From: Acidimicrobiia bacterium
GTDB taxonomy: Bacteria; Actinomycetota; Acidimicrobiia; Acidimicrobiales; Poriferisodalaceae
NCBI GenBank assembly: GCA_022820925.1
Contig: JAJEEO010000007.1
Location: 124,001 to 188,000, forward strand
Reading direction: 5' to 3'
DNA length: 64,000 nt
Below the pieces are notes generated by a model. The model searched no databases, had not been told where the DNA came from, and worked only from the letters and a program-made list of their open reading frames with translations. The position numbers and the translations under genes were made by a program. This document shows positions 6,529 through 15,225 of this stretch, one piece after another (position 1 is the first letter of the stretch; each line of letters starts with the position of its first letter).

Positions 6529-8925
6529 GTGGCAGACGAGCCATTCCGGCTGGATGAAACAGCGCCCACCGAGGGCGGTCCATTCGGCAAGCCCGTACCC
6601 CGGCGCGAAGATGTCCGGCTGCTGCGAGGGCATGGCCGCTACATCGCCAACGTCCGCTACGACCGCCAGCTCGCCGTGGCGTTTGTGCGCAGTCCCGTCG
6701 CCCATGCGCGGATTGTGTCGGTCGACGTCTCCGCAGCCCGGCAGGCACCCGGCGTGGTCGATGTCGCGACCGGCGCCGACCCCGACTTCGCCGGCCTGGC
6801 GCTCGTCGCCGAGTCGGCTTTGCCGACCCATGTGAACACACCCCAGCCCGTGCTCGCGACCGGCAAGGTGCGCTACCAGGGCGAAGCCGTCGCGGCGGTG
6901 GTCGCCGCCACCCCTGCGTTGGCAGCCGATGCCGCCGAGCTCGTCGAGGTGACCTACGACGAACTCCGGGTGCACGTCGATGCCGTCGCTGCAGCAGCAG
7001 TTCCAGCCGAACCGGTGCACGACATCGCACCCGACAACTTCATTGTCACTCGCACGTTCGACGCCGGCGACGCCGAAGCGGCTCTTGCCGGCTCGCACCT
7101 TGTGGTCGAACGCCGCTACCGCACGAACCGGCACGGCGCGACGCCCATGGAGGGTCGAGGCGCCGTGGCGACCTGGGACAGCGGCGGCACCAAGCTGACG
7201 CTGCATGCCACCTCCCAGGTGCCGTACCTGCACCGCAACGGTCTGGCGAAGGTGCTCGGATTGGCCGACGGCGCCGTGCGCATGGTGGTCGGCGACGTCG
7301 GCGGCGGCTTCGGCGTCAAGGGAGCGCTGTATCCCGAAGACATCGTGGTGAGCCAGCTCGCTCGGCGGCTCGGCCGCCCTGTGGGCTGGGTCGAGACCCG
7401 CTCGGAGCACATGGCCGCCGCGCTGCACGCCCGCGACCACCACTACTCGGTGCGCGCCGGCTTCGAGGCCGACGGCACGCTGGTGGCGATCGATGCGGTG
7501 CTGCATGCCAACGTCGGTGCCTACAGCTCGCCGCCGTGGACGGCCGGCATCGAGCCGCTGATGGCCGGCGGCCTGCTGACCGGCCCCTACAAGCTCGCTC
7601 ACTACCGCTGCGAGGTGCTGGGGGTGGCCACCAACACCACGCCGACTGGTCCGTACCGGGGCGTGGCCCGGCCGGCGACGGTGTTCGTGATGGAGCGTCT
7701 GCTCGACGATGCGGCCGCAGAGCTCGGCATGGACCCCCTCGACATCCGCCGCCGCAACCTCGTAGCGCCCGACGACCTGCCCTACACCGCACCGACGCGG
7801 CTGGTGCACGACTCGCGCACCTACCTCGACTGCCTCGAACAAGCTGTCGAGCTCATCGACTACGACGGGTTCCGTTCAAGCCAGGCCCAGGCCCGTACGA
7901 CAGCAGACGGCCGGCCAACGGGCATCGGCTTCGCTTGCTACAACGAGCTGACCGGTCTCGGCCAGAAGGCCTCGGCGGGTCCACGACTGCCGTTCCGCAC
8001 TGGCCACGAGTCGGCTGAGGTGCGCGTCGACCCTTCGGGCGCGATCACCGCGGCCATGGGCGTCACCTCGCAAGGTCAGGGCCTGGAGACGACCATGGCG
8101 CAGGTCGTGGCCGCCGAACTCGGCGTCGGCGTCGAGCAGGTGACGGTCGAGATGGGCGACACCGACCGCATCTCGTTCGGGTTGGGCGCCTTCGCCAGCC
8201 GCCAAGGCGTCATCGGCTCGGGCGCGGCAACGCTGGCTGCTCGCGCGGTGCTCGAAAAGGCGCTGGTCATCGCCGCGCATCTGCTCGAAGCCGAGCCCGA
8301 CTGGCTGAGCATCGACGACGGCTTCATCCACACACAGGACGCGCCTGCTGTCGGTGTCACGCTCGGCGAGGTCGCCCACGTGGCGTACTTCGAACCGCAA
8401 CGGCTCCCGCCCGGCCTCGAGCCCGGCCTGGAGGCCATGCGCTTCTATGACCCGATGACCGGCACCTTCGCTGCTGGCGCGCAAGCCGCAGTGGTCGCCG
8501 TGGATCTCGACACCGGCGAGGTGGACGTGCAGCGCCTCGTGTGCGTGGAGGACACCGGTCGCGTGATCAACCCGATGATCGTGGAGGGCCAGATGCACGG
8601 CGCCATCGCTCAGGGCGTGGGCGGCGCGCTGTATGAGCACTTCGTCTACGACGCCGACGGCCAGCTGCAGTCGGGCACGTTCATGGACTATCTCGCCATC
8701 ACGGCCGACCGGATGCCGTCGATCGAGCTGGGCCACATCGCCGATCCGGCGCACAACCTGAACCGGATCCGCGGCGTGGGCGAGGGCGGCACCCTCGGCC
8801 CGTATGCCGCCATCGCGAACGCTGTCTGCGACGCGCTGGCGCCGCTGGGCATCACCATCGACGAGTTGCCCCTCAGCCCCGCTCGCATCCACGCAGCAAT
8901 CGCTGCTGTGAGCGCCTCGGGCTAA
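6529..8925 (+). CDS. xanthine dehydrogenase/CoxL-family molybdenum hydroxylase, large subunit
   Basis: A 798-residue molybdopterin-binding subunit of the aldehyde oxidase/xanthine dehydrogenase family. Signatures are the N-terminal hammerhead domain (about 30-140), DVGGGFGVKGALYPED, the substrate-loop segment GPYRGVARPA where form I CO dehydrogenases carry their Cys motif, and the C-terminal GVGEGGTLG with the expected catalytic Glu. The lack of a Cys-Ser-Phe-Arg loop argues against true CO dehydrogenase. The usual small [2Fe-2S] and medium FAD subunits are not beside it. It starts at a GTG seven bases after AGGAAGA. The substrate is unknown; an aldehyde or heterocycle is likely. Confidence 0.87.
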   Translation: MADEPFRLDETAPTEGGPFGKPVPRREDVRLLRGHGRYIANVRYDRQLAVAFVRSPVAHARIVSVDVSAARQAPGVVDVATGADPDFAGLALVAESALPTHVNTPQPVLATGKVRYQGEAVAAVVAATPALAADAAELVEVTYDELRVHVDAVAAAAVPAEPVHDIAPDNFIVTRTFDAGDAEAALAGSHLVVERRYRTNRHGATPMEGRGAVATWDSGGTKLTLHATSQVPYLHRNGLAKVLGLADGAVRMVVGDVGGGFGVKGALYPEDIVVSQLARRLGRPVGWVETRSEHMAAALHARDHHYSVRAGFEADGTLVAIDAVLHANVGAYSSPPWTAGIEPLMAGGLLTGPYKLAHYRCEVLGVATNTTPTGPYRGVARPATVFVMERLLDDAAAELGMDPLDIRRRNLVAPDDLPYTAPTRLVHDSRTYLDCLEQAVELIDYDGFRSSQAQARTTADGRPTGIGFACYNELTGLGQKASAGPRLPFRTGHESAEVRVDPSGAITAAMGVTSQGQGLETTMAQVVAAELGVGVEQVTVEMGDTDRISFGLGAFASRQGVIGSGAATLAARAVLEKALVIAAHLLEAEPDWLSIDDGFIHTQDAPAVGVTLGEVAHVAYFEPQRLPPGLEPGLEAMRFYDPMTGTFAAGAQAAVVAVDLDTGEVDVQRLVCVEDTGRVINPMIVEGQMHGAIAQGVGGALYEHFVYDADGQLQSGTFMDYLAITADRMPSIELGHIADPAHNLNRIRGVGEGGTLGPYAAIANAVCDALAPLGITIDELPLSPARIHAAIAAVSASG

Positions 8926-9021
8926 AGCGCATCTCCGGGCCTGCCCACCGAGACGTCGCGACACACGTCCAGATTCTGGCAGTTATCGCCTTGTGCGCGG
9001 TTGGCTGACGCACGATCCTCG

Positions 9022-9037
9022 CATCCATCGATGGATG
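9022..9037. promoter_or_regulatory. 16-bp perfect palindrome upstream of the binding-protein gene
   Basis: CATCCATCGATGGATG is a perfect palindrome 43 bases before the start of the binding-lipoprotein gene, inside a 155-base gap. It could be an operator. About one perfect 16-bp palindrome is expected by chance in 64 kb, so position is the main argument. Confidence 0.3.
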
Positions 9038-9080
9038 GGGCGCTCCTCGCGACTCGCAGCATCAGCAAAGGAAGGACGCC

Positions 9081-10337
9081 ATGTCTACTCCCTCCCCCTC
9101 GTTGCTTGGGCGGTCGGCAGCTCTGGTTGCAGGCGTGGCCATCCTGCTGGCGGCATGCACCGGTGCCGCGCCTGATGACGACGTAACGACCGCAACCTCA
9201 GAAGCTCCGGCGGCGACAGCTCCGGCGGCCGGTGATCAGGGGACGCCGGGCGTCTCCGACGACCGTGTGCTGTTCGGGCAGTCCGCGGCGTTCAGCGGCC
9301 CGGCCCAGGCATTGGGACATGCGATGCGCTTGGGCATCGAGGCCGCGTTCGCGGAGCAGAACCGAGCAGGCGGGGTGCACGGCCGCATGCTCGAACTCGT
9401 CACGCGAGACGACCGGTACGAGCCGGGGTTCGCCTTCGCGAGCACGCGTGACCTGATCGCCCAAGAGCGAGTGTTTGCGCTGATCGGAGAGGTGGGAACG
9501 CCGACGTCGCGCTCGGCTGTTCCCCTTGCCGAGTCGCGGGCTGTGCCGTTTGTCGGCCCGTTGACCGGCGCCGGCTTCCTGCGCGATCCCGATCTGAATT
9601 CGGTGGTCAACCTGCGGGCCTCCTACGCGCAGGAGACCGAGCACATGGTGGAGCGCCTCACCGAAGACCTGGGCGTCACCCGGGTCGCGGTCATGTACCA
9701 GAACGACTCATTCGGCCAATCCGGCCTGAACGGTGTGACTGAGGCCCTCGACAGACGCGGGCTGGCACCCGTTGCCACCTGGTACTACGAGCGGAACTCC
9801 AGCGCGGTGAAGGCTGCGGTGTTCCACATCGCAGACTCACAGCCAGAGGCGGTCATCTTCATCGGCGCGTACCAGCCGGTGGCCAAGGCGGTCTCGCTGC
9901 TGCGCATGGACGTTGATCCGGTCTTCATGGCCGTTTCGTTCGTGGGAGGCAATGCGCTGGCCCAGGAGCTGGGAGATGAAGCGCCCGGTGTGTACGTCAC
10001 ACAGGTGGTCCCGATTCCCGATGATGCCGGGACCCCGGTCGTGGCGGAGTACCGCGAGGCACTCAGCGAGCTTGACCCGGACGCAGTGCCCGGGTTCGTC
10101 TCGCTGGAGGGGTATCTCGCAGGGCGATTGGCCATCGTCGCACTCGAAACGTGCGGAGCAGATGTGACCCGCGCGTGCTTCCTGGGCGCATTCACCGAGC
10201 TGGGTGCCATCGACCTGTCCGGCGTCAGCCTGCAGTACGGCCCGGGCGACAACCAGGGATCTGACGAAGTCGTGCTGACGGTCATCAACGACGACGGCAG
10301 GTTCGTGCCGGTGGCCAATCTTGGGGACTCGCAGTAA
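9081..10337 (+). CDS. periplasmic binding lipoprotein, Leu/Ile/Val (type I) family
   Basis: A 418-residue lipoprotein whose signal ends in ILLAAC with lipidated C26, followed by a Thr/Ala-rich linker and a type I periplasmic-binding fold (about 55-415; FGQSAAFSGPAQALG, then the domain beginning RVAVMYQNDSFGQSGLNG). A clear ribosome site (AAAGGAAGG) precedes the ATG. Family members capture amino acids, amides or similar solutes. No transporter gene follows on this strand: the stop overlaps by one base (TAATG) the start of a two-TM helical protein. The pair is therefore more likely a sensing module, as in TorT-TorS, than a transporter. The Liv cassettes nearby are on the other strand. Confidence 0.88.
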   Translation: MSTPSPSLLGRSAALVAGVAILLAACTGAAPDDDVTTATSEAPAATAPAAGDQGTPGVSDDRVLFGQSAAFSGPAQALGHAMRLGIEAAFAEQNRAGGVHGRMLELVTRDDRYEPGFAFASTRDLIAQERVFALIGEVGTPTSRSAVPLAESRAVPFVGPLTGAGFLRDPDLNSVVNLRASYAQETEHMVERLTEDLGVTRVAVMYQNDSFGQSGLNGVTEALDRRGLAPVATWYYERNSSAVKAAVFHIADSQPEAVIFIGAYQPVAKAVSLLRMDVDPVFMAVSFVGGNALAQELGDEAPGVYVTQVVPIPDDAGTPVVAEYREALSELDPDAVPGFVSLEGYLAGRLAIVALETCGADVTRACFLGAFTELGAIDLSGVSLQYGPGDNQGSDEVVLTVINDDGRFVPVANLGDSQ

Positions 10338-12235
10338 TGGGCCGTCTGGGGGTGTCGGCCCGGCTGGCGACGATCACGCTGGTCGTGTTCGCCATCATCG
10401 CTGCGAGCACGGCAGTCGGCTGGGTCGTCGCCGGGGACTCGGCGACACCGGCGGATGACGAACCCGACATTGGTGCGGTGACGAGCGCGTTGGCAGTCGT
10501 GAGACAGGTGAAGTCGTTGGCGGACGCTGCCACAGTGGCAACGCACGCGGGCATGACGGCAGAGACCTTGGCAGAGTCCCGAGCCTCCATGGACGCAGAG
10601 ATTGAAGCGCTGTATGAGCAGCTTGACGCCGTGCAGAGCGCCGGGCACTCGCAGGCATCGGCGACGATGCGAGAGCTGACCAATGAGCTTGTGCAGCGCT
10701 CTGCGGAGATCGAACGCCGACGGCTCGCCCTTGCAGAAGTCCGGCGCGAGTCCGAACGACGCCGGCAAGAGATCATCGCCATGACCAATTGGGAACTCGT
10801 GCCCGCGTCAGTGGCGAGCGAGGACGACGTGTTCTACGGCTTGATCACCGACCGCAGCGATGCCGTCGCACCCGACGACCTGCTGCAGTACTCGCGCCTC
10901 GCGCTCATGACCCAGCAGGTCGACCAAGGATCGGTCCTCCTCGAGGTAGCGGCCAGGCAGTCGGACATCGCTTTCGTTGCCACAGTCGAGGAGAACGTCG
11001 ATCTGGTGATGTACCAGCTCGAAGACAGCATCGAGATCTTCGCTGAAGACCCTCACCCAGATCTGGCACCCACGCTGATTCCGCTCGCGAGGGAACTCGT
11101 GGACGGTGCCTACGGCGACGCGAACATGATCGACATGATGAAGGTCCGTCTGGGTCTGGCCGCGCAGGAGGCGCGCGATATCGCCGCAATCGAAGCGACC
11201 GTGGCGGTGCTGCAGGCGGAGGCCACGGCGCTCCTGGCTGAAGCGGTCGCCAGCGTCGGATCCGTCGACGGGTACCGCGGGATCGCCGGCATCCTGAATG
11301 CTGCTCTGGCAGTTGACCAGCACGTGGGCTCCGTCGCGGCGGTCGCCACGGCCAGGAGCGCCCCGACGACGCCGCTGGGCGAGCTGTCGGCGATGCGCGA
11401 CGCTGCCGCAGCCGACCTGTCCGGCATTCGCCAGCACCTGGACGTCTTGGATGGCGCAGGCCATGGCGACGCCGTGCTGCGTATGCACTCAGCCGTCGAC
11501 GGTCTGCAATCCAACATCGACGCAATTCACGATGGCCGTCCCGAACTTGTCGGGGCGCTCCAATCTGCAGCGGGTCAACGGGCGCAGCTGCGGGCCTTTT
11601 TCGACTACCAGCTTCGGCCGGCGGTGGTCTCGAGCCTCGACAACCAGCTGTATTTCATGCTGACCGGCCGCAGCGAATTCGCCGATGGCGGTGCGACCGG
11701 TGCTGATCCGCTGTCACGCGAAGAGCTCTTGCGGTACCGCCACCTGACGCTCGTCTTCAATTCGCTCTTCCGGACCTTCTCGGGCCTCATCATCGCCATC
11801 ATCATCTCTGAGCCGACGCTGATCGCCGAGGCTGAGGAGAGGTTTGCGACCGCAGCCCACCGCCTTGAGTCGAGCGTCGCGTACTTGGATCAGGAGGGCG
11901 GCAGCGAGGTACATCCTCAATTGGCGCCGCTGGCACGCCAGTTCATCGCCTTCGGCAACGGGGATGCGAACTTCTTCGACTCGCTGCGACACCGGCTCCC
12001 GCTCATCGCTCAAGAAGCCGAGCTGATCGAGTCGAGCCGTCAAGCGACGCTCGCCATGCAAGCTGACCTCAACATGCTGCTCGACGACGTCCTCTCCGAC
12101 GCTGCCGACTTCGATCCCGATGCGAACGAATCTGATGCACGGGTGATTGTGCTGGTGATCGGCATCGTTGCCGCCATCGCGACGCTGCTGATGGCCGCTG
12201 AGATAGCCCGGCGCCGCGATCCCGAGACGGCCTGA
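10337..12235 (+). CDS. two-TM protein with large helical extracytoplasmic domain, sensor-like, no output domain
   Basis: A 632-residue protein with an N-terminal membrane helix (about 10-32), a very large helical exported region and a second membrane helix near the C-terminus (about 602-622). It ends nine or so residues later in a basic tail (ARRRDPETA). The exported part appears to contain two related halves. Each has a long helix entering a segment of the type YGLITDRS/YFMLTGRS, then LLQYSRLAL/LLRYRHLTL, then a block containing PDLAPTLIPLAREL/PQLAPLARQF followed by YGDANMIDM/NGDANFFDS. This resembles the helical sensor domains of TorS-type kinases, but HAMP, kinase or cyclase domains are absent and only 37 bases follow before the convergent gene. 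Coupling to the binding-protein gene implies a joint role. Confidence 0.75.
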   Translation: MGRLGVSARLATITLVVFAIIAASTAVGWVVAGDSATPADDEPDIGAVTSALAVVRQVKSLADAATVATHAGMTAETLAESRASMDAEIEALYEQLDAVQSAGHSQASATMRELTNELVQRSAEIERRRLALAEVRRESERRRQEIIAMTNWELVPASVASEDDVFYGLITDRSDAVAPDDLLQYSRLALMTQQVDQGSVLLEVAARQSDIAFVATVEENVDLVMYQLEDSIEIFAEDPHPDLAPTLIPLARELVDGAYGDANMIDMMKVRLGLAAQEARDIAAIEATVAVLQAEATALLAEAVASVGSVDGYRGIAGILNAALAVDQHVGSVAAVATARSAPTTPLGELSAMRDAAAADLSGIRQHLDVLDGAGHGDAVLRMHSAVDGLQSNIDAIHDGRPELVGALQSAAGQRAQLRAFFDYQLRPAVVSSLDNQLYFMLTGRSEFADGGATGADPLSREELLRYRHLTLVFNSLFRTFSGLIIAIIISEPTLIAEAEERFATAAHRLESSVAYLDQEGGSEVHPQLAPLARQFIAFGNGDANFFDSLRHRLPLIAQEAELIESSRQATLAMQADLNMLLDDVLSDAADFDPDANESDARVIVLVIGIVAAIATLLMAAEIARRRDPETA

Positions 12236-12258
12236 GCCGTTCGTTCCAGAGGTCAACC

Positions 12259-12294
12259 GGGCTCAACGTCGCTCACGTGTGAGCGCCTGAGCCC
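12259..12294. terminator. nested inverted repeat between convergent genes, candidate bidirectional terminator
   Basis: Outer arms GGGCTCA (12259-12265) and TGAGCCC (12288-12294) enclose inner arms CGCTCAC and GTGAGCG (12270-12285). The structure sits in the 37-base gap between two converging genes and overlaps the end of the minus-strand fusion gene. There is no T-run, as is common at high GC. Confidence 0.5.
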
Positions 12295-15110
12295 AGGTAG
12301 GCATCGACCACCGCCTCGTTGACGCGTATCTGCGCCGGCGTGCCCTCCGCGATGATCTTGCCGAAGTCGAGCACGTAGATGTAGTCGCAGATATCGAGCA
12401 CGAGATTCATGTCGTGGTCGATCAGCAAGATCGACACGCCCTCCGATGCCACGTCCAGCAGCCGCACGCCCAGCGCGATGCTCTCCGCGGTGGTCAATCC
12501 TGCGGCCGGCTCGTCAGCGAGCATGACCCGGGGTTCCGATGCCAGCGCGCGTGCAACACCGACCAGCTTCTGGCGGCCGAGCGGGAGGTTGGCTGGTCGT
12601 ATCTCGGTGTCACCGACCAAGCCGACAATCTGCATCGCTGCATCAACCCGCGAGGTGTCGGTTGGCCGCTCGGGTATGACGAGATCGGCGAGCACTGAGC
12701 GCATCGAGGACTGCTCGGCGGCAACCTGCACGTTCTCGCGCACGGTCAGGTCATCGAACAGCTCAAGCGATTGCCACGTGCGCGCCAGCCCCCGCTGGGC
12801 TCGCACATGGGGGGCTTCACGGGAAAGCCGTTCCTCGCAGAACGTCACACGCCCACGGGACGGCACGAAGCCCGTCAGCGCGTCGATCAGCGTCGTCTTG
12901 CCGGCGCCGTTCGGTCCGATCAATCCCACGATCTCGCCCTCGCGGACTCGCAGCGACACCTGGTCCAGTGCTTTGAGCCCGCCGAAGCGCACCGTGAGAT
13001 CCTCCACTGCCAGCACGACCGGCTCATCCTGGAAGCTCCTCTGACGCTCCTTGCGCCGATACTCCGACAGGCGAACCGTCTCGCCGAACTCCCCGGCGGC
13101 AGATTCGGCGGGCATCGCTCCGAGTTCGCTGCGCTCGCGCGCTTCGGCCCGGGCCCGTCTGCGTGACCGAATCGCCCGCAAGCGTGCGAGGTTCTGGCGG
13201 TACGCGCCGGCCACACCTTCGGGGAAGAAGATTGCAGTTGCCACCAGCGCGACGCCAGCCACGAGTTGGTACCACCGTCCCAGCTCGGCGATCCGATCTG
13301 CGGTGATGTAGACGATGCCGAGCGGGGCGAACAGCCCTGCGATGACGGCGCCGGGCACGCTCGTGATGCCGCACAGGTAGGCCAGCGCCAGGAAGCTCAG
13401 GCCGATGAGCACGGCGAAGCTCTCCGCGGAGAGCTGGCCCCGGCTGTAGCCGATGAACGCGCCGCCCACGCCGGCCAGGAACGACGCAAGCGCGAACGCC
13501 AGCATCTTCGTGCCCGCAACATTGATGCCGACTGACGCGCCCGCCCGCTCGTTGGAACGAACGGCCAGGAAGCGGCGCCCTGTCGCACTTCGGGCCAGGT
13601 TGCCGACCGCAATGGCGCATACGGTCACCACGGCCAGCACCAGGAATCCGAATTCCATGCGGGCAAAGTTCCTGCCCTCGCGGATGCTGAGGTTGGCCCC
13701 GAACAACGACGGGCCCGAAATGGGGTTGCCGTACAGGCCGGTGATGGCGGAGTTGCGAAATACGAACTCCTCGAGCGCGACCGCACCGGCCAGCGTGACG
13801 ACCGCGAGCTGCGCGCCGCGGATGCGCAGCGCCGAGACGCCAACCACGAGTCCGAAGGCGGTTGCCATGAGCGCCGCGAGCAGCAGCGAGATGGGAAACG
13901 GGATGCCAACCGAATCGCCCAGCTTGCTGAGCGCGAAGCCCGCAGCTCCCGCGATGGCGGCCTGGGCCAGCGAGATCTGACCGACGAGGCCGGTCAGCAC
14001 CACCAGCGACAGCATGACGATCGTCATGATCATGCTGGTCATGATTCCGATGCGGTAGCTGCCCTGCGCCACCGCAGTCAGCACGCCGGCCGCCACCACG
14101 GCCGATGCGACGACGCTCGGCCGCATCTTCGGCCGGACGACCTCGGGCAGGGCATCGGCTTCGACGGCGCCACGGGTCGGCAGGTTGTGGCCCAAGCCGA
14201 ACAGGGCGATCACGATGACCCCGAACGGCAGGGCATCGGGTATGCCGGTGATCGCCCAGTCGGGCCACCACGGATTCGTGGTCTGGTACACGACGATCGA
14301 CTGGAAGATGCCGAGCCCGAAGGCGGCCGCCACGGTGACGGCGATGGACAGCAACCGACCGATGACCGCCGCGGCGAGCGCCGGAACGATCGAGAGGTAG
14401 GTCCACGGGCTGAGGGAGACGATCGGCGAGGCCATGATCAGCAGGAAGCCGACGAGCGTGCTCGACAGCACCCACGTCGAGCCGGCCAGCACCTGCGGTG
14501 AATACCGGGCCAGGCTGACCGCCCGCTCGTTCTCGGTGGAGGCCCGCGTGGCGAGCCCCAAGCGCGTGAAGCGGAACCACGCCCATGCCGCGGCGGCGGT
14601 CAGCAGCACGACAGCCGTGAGCCAGAGGCGATCGCGAGAGAAGCTGACGCCGGCGAAGCTCACTGGCTCGTTGGGCAGGATCGGAGCGACGACGCGGGCG
14701 GAGCTCATGAAGTGCATCACAATCAGGGCTTGGATGACCAGCAGCACGCCGACCGACGCGACCACGCGGGCCAGGATCGGGGCTCGTCGGAGCGGCCGGA
14801 AGACCAAGAAGTGCACCATCAGCCCGATGAGGCTGCACGACAGCACGGCGAGGACGATGGCCACCCCGAAGGGCACGCTGCCTGAGCTGCCTCCGAGGCT
14901 GATGCGGCTGCGGATGATCACCAGCGGCAGCACGAGATCACCGGTGTCGCTGAGCTCGTCGTAGACGTACGCCCCCCACATCGCCATCGCCCCGGTGGCG
15001 AAGTTGATGATGCCGGTGCCGCGGTAGGTGATGACCAGGCCCATCGACAGGGCCGCGTAGAGGCAGCCCGATCCCAAGCCGATGATCGCGAAGAGCAGGT
15101 ACTGGTCCAC
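12273..15110 (-). CDS. branched-chain-type ABC transporter, LivH-LivM-LivG triple fusion (cassette A)
   Basis: A 945-residue protein joining three normally separate subunits. A LivH-like permease occupies about 1-330 (starts MDQYLLFAIIGLGSG; contains [15 protein letters not shown]). A LivM-like permease occupies about 335-650 ([29 protein letters not shown]). A charged linker is followed by a LivG ATPase (about 690-945) with Walker [10 protein letters not shown], signature [15 protein letters not shown] and Walker [12 protein letters not shown]. The normal LivG signature has SYGQ/SGGQ, so LPLGR is a variant shared with the paralogue at 17472-20303. It would form half of a transporter, with the LivF at 16697 as the probable second ATPase and the lipoprotein at 15226 as the receptor. 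Confidence 0.9.
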   Translation of the reverse strand: MDQYLLFAIIGLGSGCLYAALSMGLVITYRGTGIINFATGAMAMWGAYVYDELSDTGDLVLPLVIIRSRISLGGSSGSVPFGVAIVLAVLSCSLIGLMVHFLVFRPLRRAPILARVVASVGVLLVIQALIVMHFMSSARVVAPILPNEPVSFAGVSFSRDRLWLTAVVLLTAAAAWAWFRFTRLGLATRASTENERAVSLARYSPQVLAGSTWVLSSTLVGFLLIMASPIVSLSPWTYLSIVPALAAAVIGRLLSIAVTVAAAFGLGIFQSIVVYQTTNPWWPDWAITGIPDALPFGVIVIALFGLGHNLPTRGAVEADALPEVVRPKMRPSVVASAVVAAGVLTAVAQGSYRIGIMTSMIMTIVMLSLVVLTGLVGQISLAQAAIAGAAGFALSKLGDSVGIPFPISLLLAALMATAFGLVVGVSALRIRGAQLAVVTLAGAVALEEFVFRNSAITGLYGNPISGPSLFGANLSIREGRNFARMEFGFLVLAVVTVCAIAVGNLARSATGRRFLAVRSNERAGASVGINVAGTKMLAFALASFLAGVGGAFIGYSRGQLSAESFAVLIGLSFLALAYLCGITSVPGAVIAGLFAPLGIVYITADRIAELGRWYQLVAGVALVATAIFFPEGVAGAYRQNLARLRAIRSRRRARAEARERSELGAMPAESAAGEFGETVRLSEYRRKERQRSFQDEPVVLAVEDLTVRFGGLKALDQVSLRVREGEIVGLIGPNGAGKTTLIDALTGFVPSRGRVTFCEERLSREAPHVRAQRGLARTWQSLELFDDLTVRENVQVAAEQSSMRSVLADLVIPERPTDTSRVDAAMQIVGLVGDTEIRPANLPLGRQKLVGVARALASEPRVMLADEPAAGLTTAESIALGVRLLDVASEGVSILLIDHDMNLVLDICDYIYVLDFGKIIAEGTPAQIRVNEAVVDAYLGSGAHT

Positions 15111-15225
15111 TTCGGCAGATCCGCCTCAGATTGCCCCGTGACTCATCCGCAGATGCTCGCAGATGGGCCGGAGGATGTGTGGATAATGACTGATTTCCCG
15201 CTCGGACCCGCGGCTCTCAGCCTCC

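Noticed and set aside
7876..8964. 362-residue minus-strand frame opposite the Mo-hydroxylase gene
   Set aside because: It is the mirror of a strongly conserved plus-strand gene and has no motif or ribosome site.
8993..9186. Small plus-strand frames before the binding-lipoprotein gene
   Set aside because: They overlap the start of the lipoprotein gene in other frames, lack ribosome sites and show no coding character.
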